A DNA stretch of 11,295 nucleotides from an uncultured Anaerolineaceae bacterium (GTDB lineage: Bacteria; Chloroflexota; Anaerolineae; Promineifilales; Promineifilaceae). Shown piece by piece: positions 1 to 7,042 of this stretch. Both the position numbers and the translations under genes were made by a program. Position 1 is the stretch's first letter, and the number at the start of each line of letters is the position of its first letter. The notes under the pieces are model-generated. The model had not been told where the DNA came from. It ran no database searches and saw only the letters and a program-made list of their open reading frames with translations. The DNA lies in assembly GCA_937967805.1 (NCBI GenBank), contig CALBTC010000384.1, positions 1-11,295 of the forward strand. Reading direction: 5' to 3'.

Positions 1-183
1 AATCTTACGCCTGCTCATCTTACATTTTTTTGGGTAAAAAATGCCTTTTGTTGCAGGCTTGTCTCCGGAGAGGTCGTAGATTGATATTTCGTCGCTATAA
101 AAACTTGCAAATTTCTCCACATCGTGGTCGTTGTATGCTTCAACCTGTCCTTGAACAACTGCTTCTGCCTCCATATAGTCCAT
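1..183 (-). CDS. NTF2/SnoaL-like protein, N-terminal part (cut by window edge)
   Basis: An open frame of 61 codons runs from ATG at 183 to the window edge without a stop, so the C-terminal part is missing. The start is supported by a GGGAG Shine-Dalgarno 7 nt upstream, which lies inside the last codons of the preceding radical SAM gene. That gene's TGA is separated from this ATG by a single base, so the two are probably translationally coupled. The N-terminus shows the pattern of SnoaL/NTF2-like small proteins: a helix with VQGQVEAYNDHDVEKF, then FYSDEISIYDLSGD and a KG motif. Family members are cone-shaped alpha+beta barrels used as isomerases, cyclases or ligand-binding proteins, so the exact role cannot be told. 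An internal ATG at 174 is an alternative start. The stretch is clearly more AT-rich than its neighbours. Residues after KG match the family poorly, so a divergent or damaged C-terminus is possible. Confidence 0.65.
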   Translation of the reverse strand, partial: MDYMEAEAVVQGQVEAYNDHDVEKFASFYSDEISIYDLSGDKPATKGIFYPKKCKMSRRKI

Positions 184-184
184 G

Positions 185-1783
185 TCAATCTCCCGATTGC
201 TTAGAATAATCCAGCCCCAACAGCTCAGCGCCTTCGGAGATGGTGCCTTTGTGGGTGGTTTGGTTGAAAGTGACCATCTTTTTGGTTAGCCAGGCGATAA
301 GGGGTTTGAGCGGGGAGTGGATGAGCCGCTTTTTGAGCGCGCCTTCCCAATAATTTTTGAAATATTGATTACGCCAGCGCCAGCGGAGGAGTTTATAGTA
401 AGGTGTTAGCAGCCAATGTCCCTGCGACCGCCCCACAAACAAAATGTCGTTGATGTCGCACATCACCTGGGCTTCCTCGTCGCTCATCCAGGGGGTGTTG
501 CCCCGGTTCAGGTCCATATCGCACCAGCCTTCCTGGTTGGCCGGCGGCACGTAGCCCATCTCTAGCGCCTTGGGCCAAAGCGGTGTGCCGGGGTAGGGCA
601 TGTAGACACAAACGGAGCAGCGCACCTTTTCGCTTATGTCGGACAAGGTTTCGATGGCGTCGAAGGTTTCTTTGGTTTCATGGGGTTGCTCTTCCGGCAT
701 CCCCACAATAAAAGAGCAGTTAGCCTCGATGTGCGGCGCATATTTCACCAGATTGCCGATGCCCCAGATGATTTGCTCGGCGTCCTGGTCTTTGGTCATG
801 CGGTCCAGTACCACCTGTGAGGCCGATTCTACGCCGATGTTTACCCACTGGCAGCCGGTGTCGTTCATCCACTGCACAAACTCCGGTTTGAGCAACTGCA
901 CGCGCACCTGCCCGCTCCAGGGCATGCCCACTTTTTCCACCAGCCGCTGCATCGGCTTAATGCGGCCGAATAAATAATCATCCGCATAATCCACCGCATC
1001 AATCTGGTAATTCTCCTTCAACCACTGAATCTGGTTCATGATAAATTCGTCGGAATGCTGCCGCCAGGTGCGCTTCATCACCACTTCGTTGTAGCAGAAG
1101 CCACAGCGGAAGGGGCAGCCGCGCGAAATGTAAACGGGGATGGCCCGGTTGTACGGCCCGCTGGGGATGAGATACGCCTCGACGTCATCGAGCAAATCCC
1201 AGCGCGGGCTGTATTTGTCGAGGTCCTGGATGAACGGCCGTTCCCGATGAAACATAGGGAAGCTATCCGCTTCTCGTTTATAGGCCAGCCCCGGCACGGT
1301 CGACCAGTCGCGCGGCGGCACGCGGTCGGCCAGCAGCAGGGCAAATTCCTGCGCCGTCTCTTCCCCTTCGTTGACGATGACAAAATCGACGTATTCCTCT
1401 TTGAGCACGTCCATCGGCATGATGGTGGCGTGCACGCCGCCCCACACCACCGGGATGCCCAGCTCATGCACCCGTTTGGAGGCGTCGATGGTGGGTTTAA
1501 GCTGTGGTCCGGTAATGGTGCTGAATCCGACGAAAAGCGGCCGTTCCGCCGCCACCTGTGCCACGAATTCTTCTAAATATTCGGCCGTTTCGTGAAACAC
1601 GCGGCAAGAAAACCCCACCTGCTCCAGCGCATCCGCCACGTACATGATGCCAAACGGCGGGTACATGTCCCGGTGGTTGCGAAAATTGATGAGAAAAATC
1701 GTGTTGCTGGCGCCGGAAGCCTGTTGCGGTAAAGAATCAGGGGAAATTTGAACGTCATTTAAGGTCAACATGGGTTGGGCCAT
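185..1783 (-). CDS. B12-binding domain radical SAM protein
   Basis: The 532-residue protein has two recognisable parts. Residues about 26-160 form a cobalamin-binding-type Rossmann domain, with WGGVHATIMP (114-123) and the NEGEET element (138-143) typical of this class. Residues about 214-430 form a radical SAM barrel with the cluster motif C223-x3-C227-x2-C230 in SRGCPFRCGFC, followed by YADD and the GVES element at 317-320. The C-terminal 100 residues are rich in Trp, Arg and Lys and are not assigned. Such enzymes (BchE, hopanoid methylase and fosfomycin-methylase relatives) catalyse methyl transfer to unactivated carbon or ring rearrangements; the substrate cannot be inferred. The ATG at 1783 has GAGGAAAC about 6 nt upstream. 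Downstream it is fused tightly to the NTF2-like gene, which may act on the same metabolite. The 165-bp upstream gap contains a long inverted repeat, so it may have its own promoter. Confidence 0.9.
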   Translation of the reverse strand: MAQPMLTLNDVQISPDSLPQQASGASNTIFLINFRNHRDMYPPFGIMYVADALEQVGFSCRVFHETAEYLEEFVAQVAAERPLFVGFSTITGPQLKPTIDASKRVHELGIPVVWGGVHATIMPMDVLKEEYVDFVIVNEGEETAQEFALLLADRVPPRDWSTVPGLAYKREADSFPMFHRERPFIQDLDKYSPRWDLLDDVEAYLIPSGPYNRAIPVYISRGCPFRCGFCYNEVVMKRTWRQHSDEFIMNQIQWLKENYQIDAVDYADDYLFGRIKPMQRLVEKVGMPWSGQVRVQLLKPEFVQWMNDTGCQWVNIGVESASQVVLDRMTKDQDAEQIIWGIGNLVKYAPHIEANCSFIVGMPEEQPHETKETFDAIETLSDISEKVRCSVCVYMPYPGTPLWPKALEMGYVPPANQEGWCDMDLNRGNTPWMSDEEAQVMCDINDILFVGRSQGHWLLTPYYKLLRWRWRNQYFKNYWEGALKKRLIHSPLKPLIAWLTKKMVTFNQTTHKGTISEGAELLGLDYSKQSGD

Positions 1784-1877
1784 ACGCTTGTTTCCTCTTC
1801 CGTCTCAAATTTTTAGCGGGTTGAATCATTTAATATCTTACTGTATTTCTGTAATTTGGCATTATTTAGCCAATAAT

Positions 1878-1936
1878 GACCCGAAGGGTTTTTCAAAACG
1901 GCTATAGGATGTTCTTTTCGCGAAACCCTTCGGGTC
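1878..1936. repeat. Long inverted repeat, CCCGAAGGG family
   Basis: Perfect 14-bp arms GACCCGAAGGGTTT (1878-1891) and AAACCCTTCGGGTC (1923-1936) are separated by a 31-bp spacer. It begins 13 bp downstream of the stop codon of the minus-strand gene at 1949-2467, so in that direction it could form a 3' hairpin that stabilises the mRNA or helps termination; there is no clear T-tract. Each arm also contains its own CCC-NNN-GGG near-palindrome. A related element lies at 9098-9157, indicating a dispersed REP-like family. Confidence 0.75.
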
Positions 1937-1948
1937 TAGGCACTAGGA

Positions 1949-2467
1949 TCAACCTGAGCGCCGGTTTTGCAGCATTCGCCACCAAAGCAGGGGCAGAATG
2001 GTGGTGATGAGGCCGAGCAAAATCCAGGTTGCCCAGTAGTCGGTGACGTCTGGAATATTACCAGCTTCAACGACGGCTTCTTTGCGCTGTTGGATTTCGG
2101 CTACAAAGGCTTCAGCCCCGGCAGGATTGTCAACCTGCTTCCAGGTAACGACGATTGGAGCCAATCGCAGCCCGCCCACGCGAATCCAGGCAACGATATT
2201 AAGGGCGTCTCCCGACATGTTGGCATCAAAATCCACCAGTGAAATTGGCTGCATCACCTTTTGCAGCGCGCCGGTGGCTGCCGGTTCAATCCAGTTGGTG
2301 AAACGGTTTGGCTCCTCGCCTTGAACAGAGTCAAAGGCATGTTCCACCCGTTCCAAAATGGCATTGCCCAACTGAACCGTGACGGTGCCGCCTTGTAAAG
2401 TAAACGTCGCCATCTGGTCTGGATTTTGCGCGCTGCGCGCCGTAAAAGTAAAAGTGCTTTCGTCCAT
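1949..2467 (-). CDS. Small tail-anchored protein of unknown function
   Basis: The 172-residue protein is not recognised. It has no signal peptide. Residues 1-140 look soluble with alternating beta-like segments (TFTFTARSA, MATFTLQGGTVTVQLGNAIL, VAWIRVGGLRLAPIVVTWKQ). Residues about 145-163 (ATWILLGLITTILPLLWW) form one hydrophobic helix followed by basic residues RMLQNRR, so the protein is probably anchored by its C-terminus with the bulk on the cytoplasmic side. The ATG at 2467 has GGAGG 8 nt upstream. It follows the small gene at 2536-2880 by 68 bp in the same direction and is followed by a strong inverted repeat. Membership in the ABC exporter transcription unit is possible but unproven. 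Confidence 0.7.
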   Translation of the reverse strand: MDESTFTFTARSAQNPDQMATFTLQGGTVTVQLGNAILERVEHAFDSVQGEEPNRFTNWIEPAATGALQKVMQPISLVDFDANMSGDALNIVAWIRVGGLRLAPIVVTWKQVDNPAGAEAFVAEIQQRKEAVVEAGNIPDVTDYWATWILLGLITTILPLLWWRMLQNRRSG

Positions 2468-2535
2468 CGTGAAACCTCCGCATTATTATTTTCTATCAAC
2501 TGGTTTGGTTTATATTGTACCATGACAGGTTTGGT

Positions 2536-2880
2536 TTACTTCATTTGCTTTGGCCCCATAGACAGCCAGTTAACCATTTGGCGCAGCGCCTCGTAAGCTT
2601 TTAGACGGGCTTTGGTGGTATCGGCCGTTTCGGCTTTGTCGAAATGATCCTGCATTTGGCGCAGCACGTAGGGCGTCATGGCCAGAACGGCGTCTGAGCC
2701 GGAGGCGGTGTATTTCACCAAAATGTAGCGAATCAGAGCCGGGACGGGAATACCGGTATCCCGACTCAAGTTTTCCAGCGTCGGCATTGGATCTGCCGCG
2801 CTGTACAGTGCCACCTCTTCCTTAAAATTGGCATGTGGATCTTCATCTCCCCAAGAATCTTCGTACGGATATAGTTCCAA
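2536..2880 (-). CDS. Conserved small protein, possibly DUF6027-like
   Basis: The 114-residue soluble protein starts at TTG. This is the only usable start: an in-frame TAA lies just upstream, and an AGGAG Shine-Dalgarno sits 9 nt before the TTG. Visible features are an acidic N-terminus (YEDSWGDEDPHANFKEEVALY), then PTLENLSRDTGIPVPALIRYILVKY (about 33-57), which reads like a helix-turn-helix-type segment, and a helical C-terminus ending in ALRQMVNWLSM. From memory the pattern resembles small proteins grouped as DUF6027, but I could not verify this. No enzymatic motif is present. The GIPVPALIRYILVKY stretch would suit a small DNA- or protein-binding adaptor, which is inference only. It lies 89 bp downstream of the ABC permease gene; the gap holds a 9-bp-period repeat. 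Confidence 0.65.
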   Translation of the reverse strand: MELYPYEDSWGDEDPHANFKEEVALYSAADPMPTLENLSRDTGIPVPALIRYILVKYTASGSDAVLAMTPYVLRQMQDHFDKAETADTTKARLKAYEALRQMVNWLSMGPKQMK

Positions 2881-2907
2881 TGGTTGTTACTCCTGTAAAA
2901 GAAATAG

Positions 2908-2938
2908 GACACAGATTAACGCAGATGAACACGGATGA
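2908..2938. repeat. 9-bp-period iterated repeat (CAGATTAAC type)
   Basis: Three successive degenerate 9-bp units, CAGATTAAC, GCAGATGAA and CACGGATGA, lie in the gap between the permease stop and the start of the small gene at 2880. From memory this 'cagattaacgcagatgaacac' pattern is a dispersed intergenic element in several environmental bacterial phyla. It encodes nothing recognisable and does not touch a coding region here. Confidence 0.6.
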
Positions 2939-2969
2939 AAAATCGGTTGTACTGCTCACTGATTACTGG

Positions 2970-3770
2970 TTAATAATGTGCCAATTCTCCAGTTTGCTTG
3001 AGGTGGCGGATGGCGTAGCGCAAGGCAAAAATGGCGAGGGGGAGGAGAACGGCCGTAAATCCCACAAGCACCAAAACATCACCACCAACTTGCGCCACCG
3101 TCTCGCCCCGCATTAGCGCCCCGCGCAAAGCCCGTAAGGCATAGGTGAACGGCAGTGCGTAGCTGATAATGCGCAGCCAGCCGGGCAGCAATTCAACAGG
3201 AAAAAAGACGCCGCTAAAGACGTAGGCTACCGAGTTGATGAACCAGTTCATTGGATCGCCCCGCTTGAACACAATCACAAAGGCCGCGGAAAAGATGCCG
3301 TAGCTGATTAAACTTGAGAGCGAGACGAGCAGGACGAGTACGGCCGTTCCCCAGTTCGCGTTCGAGAAATCTGCGCCAACGGCCGTACCCACCCCCAACT
3401 GCAGCAGCACCAGCAGCACCCCCTCCAGCAGCATCCACGACGACGGACCCAGCAGCGCCAGCGTCACCGGCGTGGCCGTCGCCAGCAGCGGCTCGATGGT
3501 GCCTTGCAGCATCTCCTCGCGCAGGTTAGCCGAAAAGGCGTGGCTGCTCAGCTCCAAGAATTTGGAAAACGCGCCGCCGATGATCAAAAACGTAAAATAG
3601 GTACCGCCCTCTACCTGCCCGGACCCCGACCGCTGCAAAAGCTGGTCCAAAAAATAAAAGAGCAGCACCGAGATGATCACCCCCAGGTAGCGAGTGACAA
3701 AGTTGAGCTTGTAAGCCCAGGCCAGGCGAAAGTTATGGGTGATAAGGGCAAGTAGCTTGGCTGCGGTCAT
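2970..3770 (-). CDS. ABC-2 type transporter permease
   Basis: The 266-residue integral membrane protein has about six hydrophobic segments (roughly residues 27-46, 58-78, 100-128, 138-170, 178-198, 232-252). This matches the usual 250-270 residues of ABC-2 permeases of the DrrB/NodJ/Wzm kind. Typical elements are an N-terminal amphipathic helix, the loop NLREEMLQGTIEPLLATATP (84-103), which in this family contacts the ATPase, and FSGVFFPVELLPGWLRIISYALPFTYALRALR near the C-terminus, the family's conserved FxPxxxLP...P region. It pairs with the ATPase gene 41 bp upstream and should export a lipid-linked, peptide or small hydrophobic substrate. The ATG at 3770 has only an A-rich leader (AAAAAAAG) and no good Shine-Dalgarno. 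A repeat hairpin lies directly upstream, so its translation may be weaker than or dependent on the ATPase gene. Confidence 0.92.
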   Translation of the reverse strand: MTAAKLLALITHNFRLAWAYKLNFVTRYLGVIISVLLFYFLDQLLQRSGSGQVEGGTYFTFLIIGGAFSKFLELSSHAFSANLREEMLQGTIEPLLATATPVTLALLGPSSWMLLEGVLLVLLQLGVGTAVGADFSNANWGTAVLVLLVSLSSLISYGIFSAAFVIVFKRGDPMNWFINSVAYVFSGVFFPVELLPGWLRIISYALPFTYALRALRGALMRGETVAQVGGDVLVLVGFTAVLLPLAIFALRYAIRHLKQTGELAHY

Positions 3771-3779
3771 CTTTTTTTA

Positions 3780-3847
3780 ACCGCAAAGAGCGCAAAGCAC
3801 GCAAAGTTTTATTAATTTTTCTTTGCGTTCTCTGCGTCCTTTGCGGT
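3780..3847. repeat. Inverted repeat of CGCAAAG 9-bp units
   Basis: Left arm 3780-3806 and right arm 3821-3847 are 27 bp each and complementary at about 23 positions, with a 14-bp AT loop. Each arm consists of three 9-bp iterations of a GCAAAG core (CGCAAAGAG, CGCAAAGCA, then CGCAAAG). The right arm lies inside the 3' end of the ATPase reading frame and supplies its last codons; the left arm fills the gap before the permease ATG. A hairpin here could modulate the ratio of ATPase to permease. Confidence 0.8.
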
Positions 3848-4813
3848 GATTTCTCCTCCACTGAAATGGGCCACGATGCGGCGTAGCGATTCGTCGTCGG
3901 CGCGGTGGTAGGATTCGAGACGGCCGTTTCCCACCTTAATCACCTTCACCACATCAAACCACACCCGCTCATCGGCAAGGGCTAAGTCAAACGTGGTTTG
4001 CGTGGCCCCGCGTGAGACTTCCGTGACGGATTCTACGCCGCCCACTGTTTGCCAGCTTTGCACCAACCGGTCCGGATCGCCTTCCACCACCAGGCGGAAG
4101 AGAGCGCGGCGCGGCAGTCTGGATCCCAATTCGGTAGGCGTGCCGACGGCTTGAATCAAGCCATTGGCCAAAATAATCACCCGGTCGCAAAAATTCTCCA
4201 TCTCGTACAGCTCATGGCTGATAAAAACGACAGTTTTGCCCTGCCGGTTTACTAGCTCATCTCGAATGAGCGCCTTCACAAAGTCACTGGTTTGCACATC
4301 CATGCTCTTGGTCGGCTCATCCAAAAACAAAATGGGCGGATTGTGGATGAGGGCGCGGGCCATATTGAGCCGCTGCTTTTGCCCGGTAGATAGCGACTGC
4401 GCGGTGGCGTCAGCCTTGTGGCTGAGGTCGAACAGTTCTAGAACTTCAGCTATGCGTCTAGGAACCTGGGCGCTAGGAACATTTTGCATGGCGGCGTAGA
4501 ACTGTAAATTTTGCCGGGCGGTGAGACGGCCGTAAAAAGACCGTTCTTCCGCCGTCACCAGCCCAATCGAAGCCCGCACCTGCATCTCCTGCCGCACCAC
4601 GTCGAAGTTGTTGACAACGGCCGTTCCGCTTGTAGGCACCAGCAGGGTAGTCAACATGCGCACGAGGGTGCTCTTGCCCGCACCGTTGGGACCAAACAGG
4701 CCAAACAGCTCGCCCTGGTTCACGGAGAAGGTGAGGTTGGATACGGCCGTTACTGCCTTGCCCCGGCTTTGGTATGTTTTACTCAAATTGTCTGCTTGGA
4801 TGATTTTGTTCAT
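3812..4813 (-). CDS. ABC transporter ATP-binding protein (ABC-2/DrrA type)
   Basis: From ATG at 4813 the protein has 333 residues. All nucleotide-binding motifs are present: Walker A GPNGAGKST, Q-loop region around TAEERSFYGRLTARQN, signature LSTGQKQR, Walker B ILFLDEPT, and H-loop FISHE. A C-terminal extension of about 100 residues after the ATPase core (RALFRLVVEGDPDRL...) resembles that of DrrA/CcmA-like exporter ATPases. It energises the permease encoded directly downstream. A longer frame opens at TTG 4852, but those extra 13 residues come from an inverted repeat, so I prefer the ATG (MNKIIQADNLSKTY), which aligns with the family. No clear Shine-Dalgarno precedes either start. The last 11 residues (TAKDAENAKKN) are encoded by the intergenic repeat, which has evidently invaded the 3' end. 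Confidence 0.93.
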   Translation of the reverse strand: MNKIIQADNLSKTYQSRGKAVTAVSNLTFSVNQGELFGLFGPNGAGKSTLVRMLTTLLVPTSGTAVVNNFDVVRQEMQVRASIGLVTAEERSFYGRLTARQNLQFYAAMQNVPSAQVPRRIAEVLELFDLSHKADATAQSLSTGQKQRLNMARALIHNPPILFLDEPTKSMDVQTSDFVKALIRDELVNRQGKTVVFISHELYEMENFCDRVIILANGLIQAVGTPTELGSRLPRRALFRLVVEGDPDRLVQSWQTVGGVESVTEVSRGATQTTFDLALADERVWFDVVKVIKVGNGRLESYHRADDESLRRIVAHFSGGEITAKDAENAKKN

Positions 4814-4824
4814 GGTGGAAAATG

Positions 4825-4863
4825 TAATTGAGTAATTAATCCAATTGCCCAATTACTCAATTA
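4825..4863. repeat. Perfect inverted repeat with 8-bp-period AATT units
   Basis: Perfect 13-bp arms TAATTGAGTAATT (4825-4837) and AATTACTCAATTA (4851-4863) flank a 13-bp spacer. Read on the plus strand the right half is an 8-bp-period series (AATTGCCC, AATTACTC, AATTACCT, AATC) that runs into the last codons and stop of the minus-strand nucleotidyltransferase. It fills most of the gap before the ABC ATPase start. Confidence 0.75.
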
Positions 4864-6063
4864 CCTAATCACTTTCCGCAGCATGTGCCGCAAGCGGTCA
4901 CCGTTAAGAAACAAATAGGCCAACGGCCAGAATGGGGTTTCTACCAACCTTGGATATCGTTTGGCCAGGTTAAACCGGCGCGGGAAAAACGAGCGCAGCC
5001 AGAAGTGAAACATGTCCAGCCGAGAGCGCGATAAACGCCGGGCAATTTCCAGGCCGAGGCCGCTGCGATTAGTTGGATTCGATTCTGAGGCGTCGGCCAG
5101 CTCTGTTTGCTCCAGCCAGGCCAACAACGCCGCCGGACAATTTGCCCGCAGCGCGTTTGTGCTCGATTCAGGTAAGGAGAGCGGAGTGTATTTTCCTACA
5201 AGCGCGAGGGCGGGATAGATGAAGCGGGCTGTGTCGGGCAGCACCAATCGGCCAAACGTTTGCCAATCTTCCGGCTGCATTTGGTTGCACAGCTTGCCGA
5301 TATCGTCGATGTGCATGAGTCGGCCGCGCTGAATGAGCCAGTCGCTGGTGGTGTGGGCGCAAACGTGCAGCAGCAATGCCGCCGGGTTAGGAACGCGGGC
5401 GTGGGTGTTTTGCCAGTACGGCCGTTCCACACTCTCTGCCCACATGATTTGCGCCAACTCATAGCCAATCCCGGCGTATTCCTCCCGCAGCGCAAAGTGA
5501 ACCTCAACCGGGTGCACGTTATTGGGCGCCCAGATGTTGGGTTTGCGCTCACCACGCAGATAAACTTCATCCTCTGCCGAGCGGGAGTAGTAGCGATAGC
5601 CCAACTGCTTCAACATGATTTTGCGACTGGCTGCTATGTCCTGCGGACGGATGAGCAGATCGAGGTCGGCCAGGGGGCGCAGGAGCGGATCTGGATAGTA
5701 AAATGGCGACAGCACAGCCCCTTTGAGCAAGACCACTTGAATACCTGCTTGGCGAAACGCATCTAAAATCTCAGCACAGGCAGACAACATGCGGCGAGTC
5801 CGTTCTCGGCTGGCGTCATTCACGGTTCTGAGACGGCCGTTCACCCCCTCCGGCACCTCAATTTGTGCTTCTTCAACCCGCGCTACCAACCAGGGCAGCG
5901 CGTTTTGCCAGTACACCACCCATTCGGCCGCTTCCCATTCGGCCAGGGACCATTGCGAGACGGCCGTATCATCAACCGGACCGGGCAGCCAGCGGGCCAG
6001 CGTGTTGGTGACGGCCGTTAACTTTTCCTGGGGTAGCGCGGGACGCAAGGTATAATTTTTCAT
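4861..6063 (-). CDS. Nucleotidyltransferase family protein (PF14907 type), paralogue 1
   Basis: The 400-residue protein carries the nucleotidyltransferase-fold signature of this family. LLKGAVLSPFYYPDPLLRP (112-130) is followed by the metal-binding pair D133-x-D135 in LADLDLLIRP, and a third acidic/His element VEVH at 186-189 (HPVEVHFALREE). Further on, VPNPAALLLHVCAHTTSDW and HIDDIGKL match the helical C-terminal half. The family belongs to the polymerase-beta-like superfamily and is repeatedly found in lasso-peptide clusters with HprK-like kinases; substrates are mostly unknown. A paralogue lies at 9159-10319. The start at 6063 lacks a Shine-Dalgarno, and a promoter-like -10 sits so close that the transcript may be nearly leaderless. 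Its stop codon is part of the 4825-4863 inverted repeat. Family call is firm; biochemical role is unknown. Confidence 0.87.
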   Translation of the reverse strand: MKNYTLRPALPQEKLTAVTNTLARWLPGPVDDTAVSQWSLAEWEAAEWVVYWQNALPWLVARVEEAQIEVPEGVNGRLRTVNDASRERTRRMLSACAEILDAFRQAGIQVVLLKGAVLSPFYYPDPLLRPLADLDLLIRPQDIAASRKIMLKQLGYRYYSRSAEDEVYLRGERKPNIWAPNNVHPVEVHFALREEYAGIGYELAQIMWAESVERPYWQNTHARVPNPAALLLHVCAHTTSDWLIQRGRLMHIDDIGKLCNQMQPEDWQTFGRLVLPDTARFIYPALALVGKYTPLSLPESSTNALRANCPAALLAWLEQTELADASESNPTNRSGLGLEIARRLSRSRLDMFHFWLRSFFPRRFNLAKRYPRLVETPFWPLAYLFLNGDRLRHMLRKVIR

Positions 6064-6073
6064 GCCGGGCGTG

Positions 6074-6103
6074 AGTATATCAGGAGTATAGAAGTTGCAT
6101 CAA
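6074..6103 (-). promoter_or_regulatory. Candidate sigma70-type promoter for the nucleotidyltransferase gene
   Basis: On the minus strand TTGATG (6103-6098) and TATACT (6079-6074) are 18 bp apart. A second TATACT lies at 6090-6085. Transcription from the first would begin only a few bases before the ATG at 6063, consistent with the missing Shine-Dalgarno. Predicted by eye only. Confidence 0.35.
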
Positions 6104-6162
6104 CAGAAAATAAATGAGTCAAGCCATCGAATCAATCACGATTAGGCAGCGATGAGGGCGGC

Positions 6163-7020
6163 TTACCCGGCGGCGGACGCCGGTTCCTCCAGCGCCATCA
6201 CCCGAAACCCCGTTCCCTGCGCATGATACTCCCGGCTGGGCGTCGTGATGCTGCACGCGCTGCGCACGTTGCACGCCGCATGGTGAATCGTGTAGCCCCA
6301 GGAGCCGCCCTTAACCACGTGAAAATCGGGTAGTTCAGGATTGTACAGGCTGCTGGTCCATTCCCAAATATTGCCGCTCATATCCACGCAGCCGTAAGGC
6401 GACACGTTTTGCGGAATCGAACCAACCGGCAGCGGATGCCCGTTGCGCCAATACCAGCCCGCCCGCGCCCATTCGCGGCGTGGTTTCACCAGTAAACTGA
6501 ACAAATAGCTGGCCGGCCTGACGGGAAACGTTGCCTGCCACTGAATGTCGGGTCGTGGTTTTTGGTTGCCCCAAGGGTAGATACGGCCGTCCACTCCCCG
6601 CGCCGCCTTTTCCCACTGGAACTCCGTCGGCAGCGTCAGCGGCACACCAATCTTTTGCGACAGCCAATCGCAGTACAAATACGCTTCCGCCTGGGTTACG
6701 TCCACAATGGGCAAATCATCATGGCCATCGGGATAAGTTTCTACCGGCGCGTAAGCTCGCAAAAACGTGCCGTGCCAACCGCGCACCACCGCGTACCAAC
6801 TGCCACCCCATTCGTGTCCCGTCTCCTGCAAAAATTCGCGCCACTGCCGGTAAGTGACGGGAAACTCAGCCAGCCAGAACTCCGGCATTTCCACCAGTTG
6901 CTGCGGTTTCAACGGCGGACACTGCGCCAGCCGCTCGTAACAAACCTCCGGCCCATACACAAACGGCCCGGCAGGGACGTGGCAAAAGCGCGTATCGCTG
7001 GCAGACTTTGGAGGATTCAT
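6163..7020 (-). CDS. FGE/SUMF1-domain protein lacking the canonical cysteine pair
   Basis: The 285-residue protein is a complete formylglycine-generating-enzyme-fold (FGE-sulfatase, C-type-lectin-like) domain. It has VPAGPFVYG at the N-terminus, FWLAEFPVTYRQWREFL (48-64), LPIVDVTQAEAYLYCDWL (103-120), LPTEFQWEKAARG (130-142), IYPWGN (147-152), SPYGCVDMSGNIWEW (207-221), KGGSW (237-241) and GTGFRV (269-274). True FGE enzymes carry two copper-binding cysteines shortly after GGSW (as in GGSWxCxxxxC). Here that stretch reads GGSWGYTIHHAAC, so the first cysteine is missing while later Cys250 and Cys256 remain. It is therefore unlikely to be a standard sulfatase activator. Other members of the fold are EgtB/OvoA-like iron enzymes or binding modules. 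ATG at 7020 has no strong Shine-Dalgarno; the upstream gap is occupied by a 9-bp-period repeat. Confidence 0.85.
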   Translation of the reverse strand: MNPPKSASDTRFCHVPAGPFVYGPEVCYERLAQCPPLKPQQLVEMPEFWLAEFPVTYRQWREFLQETGHEWGGSWYAVVRGWHGTFLRAYAPVETYPDGHDDLPIVDVTQAEAYLYCDWLSQKIGVPLTLPTEFQWEKAARGVDGRIYPWGNQKPRPDIQWQATFPVRPASYLFSLLVKPRREWARAGWYWRNGHPLPVGSIPQNVSPYGCVDMSGNIWEWTSSLYNPELPDFHVVKGGSWGYTIHHAACNVRSACSITTPSREYHAQGTGFRVMALEEPASAAG

Positions 7021-7042
7021 ATAAGCCCAGCTAAAAAATCAA

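Noticed and set aside
1055..1576. Plus-strand open frame of 173 codons inside the radical SAM gene
   Set aside because: It is antisense to a gene with clear cluster-binding and cobalamin-domain motifs; its composition (many His, Arg, Pro, Ala) is typical of a shadow frame.
1856..1873. TTGGC-N8-GCCAA short palindrome upstream of the radical SAM gene, as an operator
   Set aside because: Arms are only 5 bp and no adjacent promoter elements with convincing spacing could be found.
2502..2538. Direct repeat GGTTTGGTTTA (2502-2512 and 2528-2538)
   Set aside because: Low-complexity 11-bp repeat with one copy overlapping a stop codon; likely chance or slippage, no promoter or operator context.
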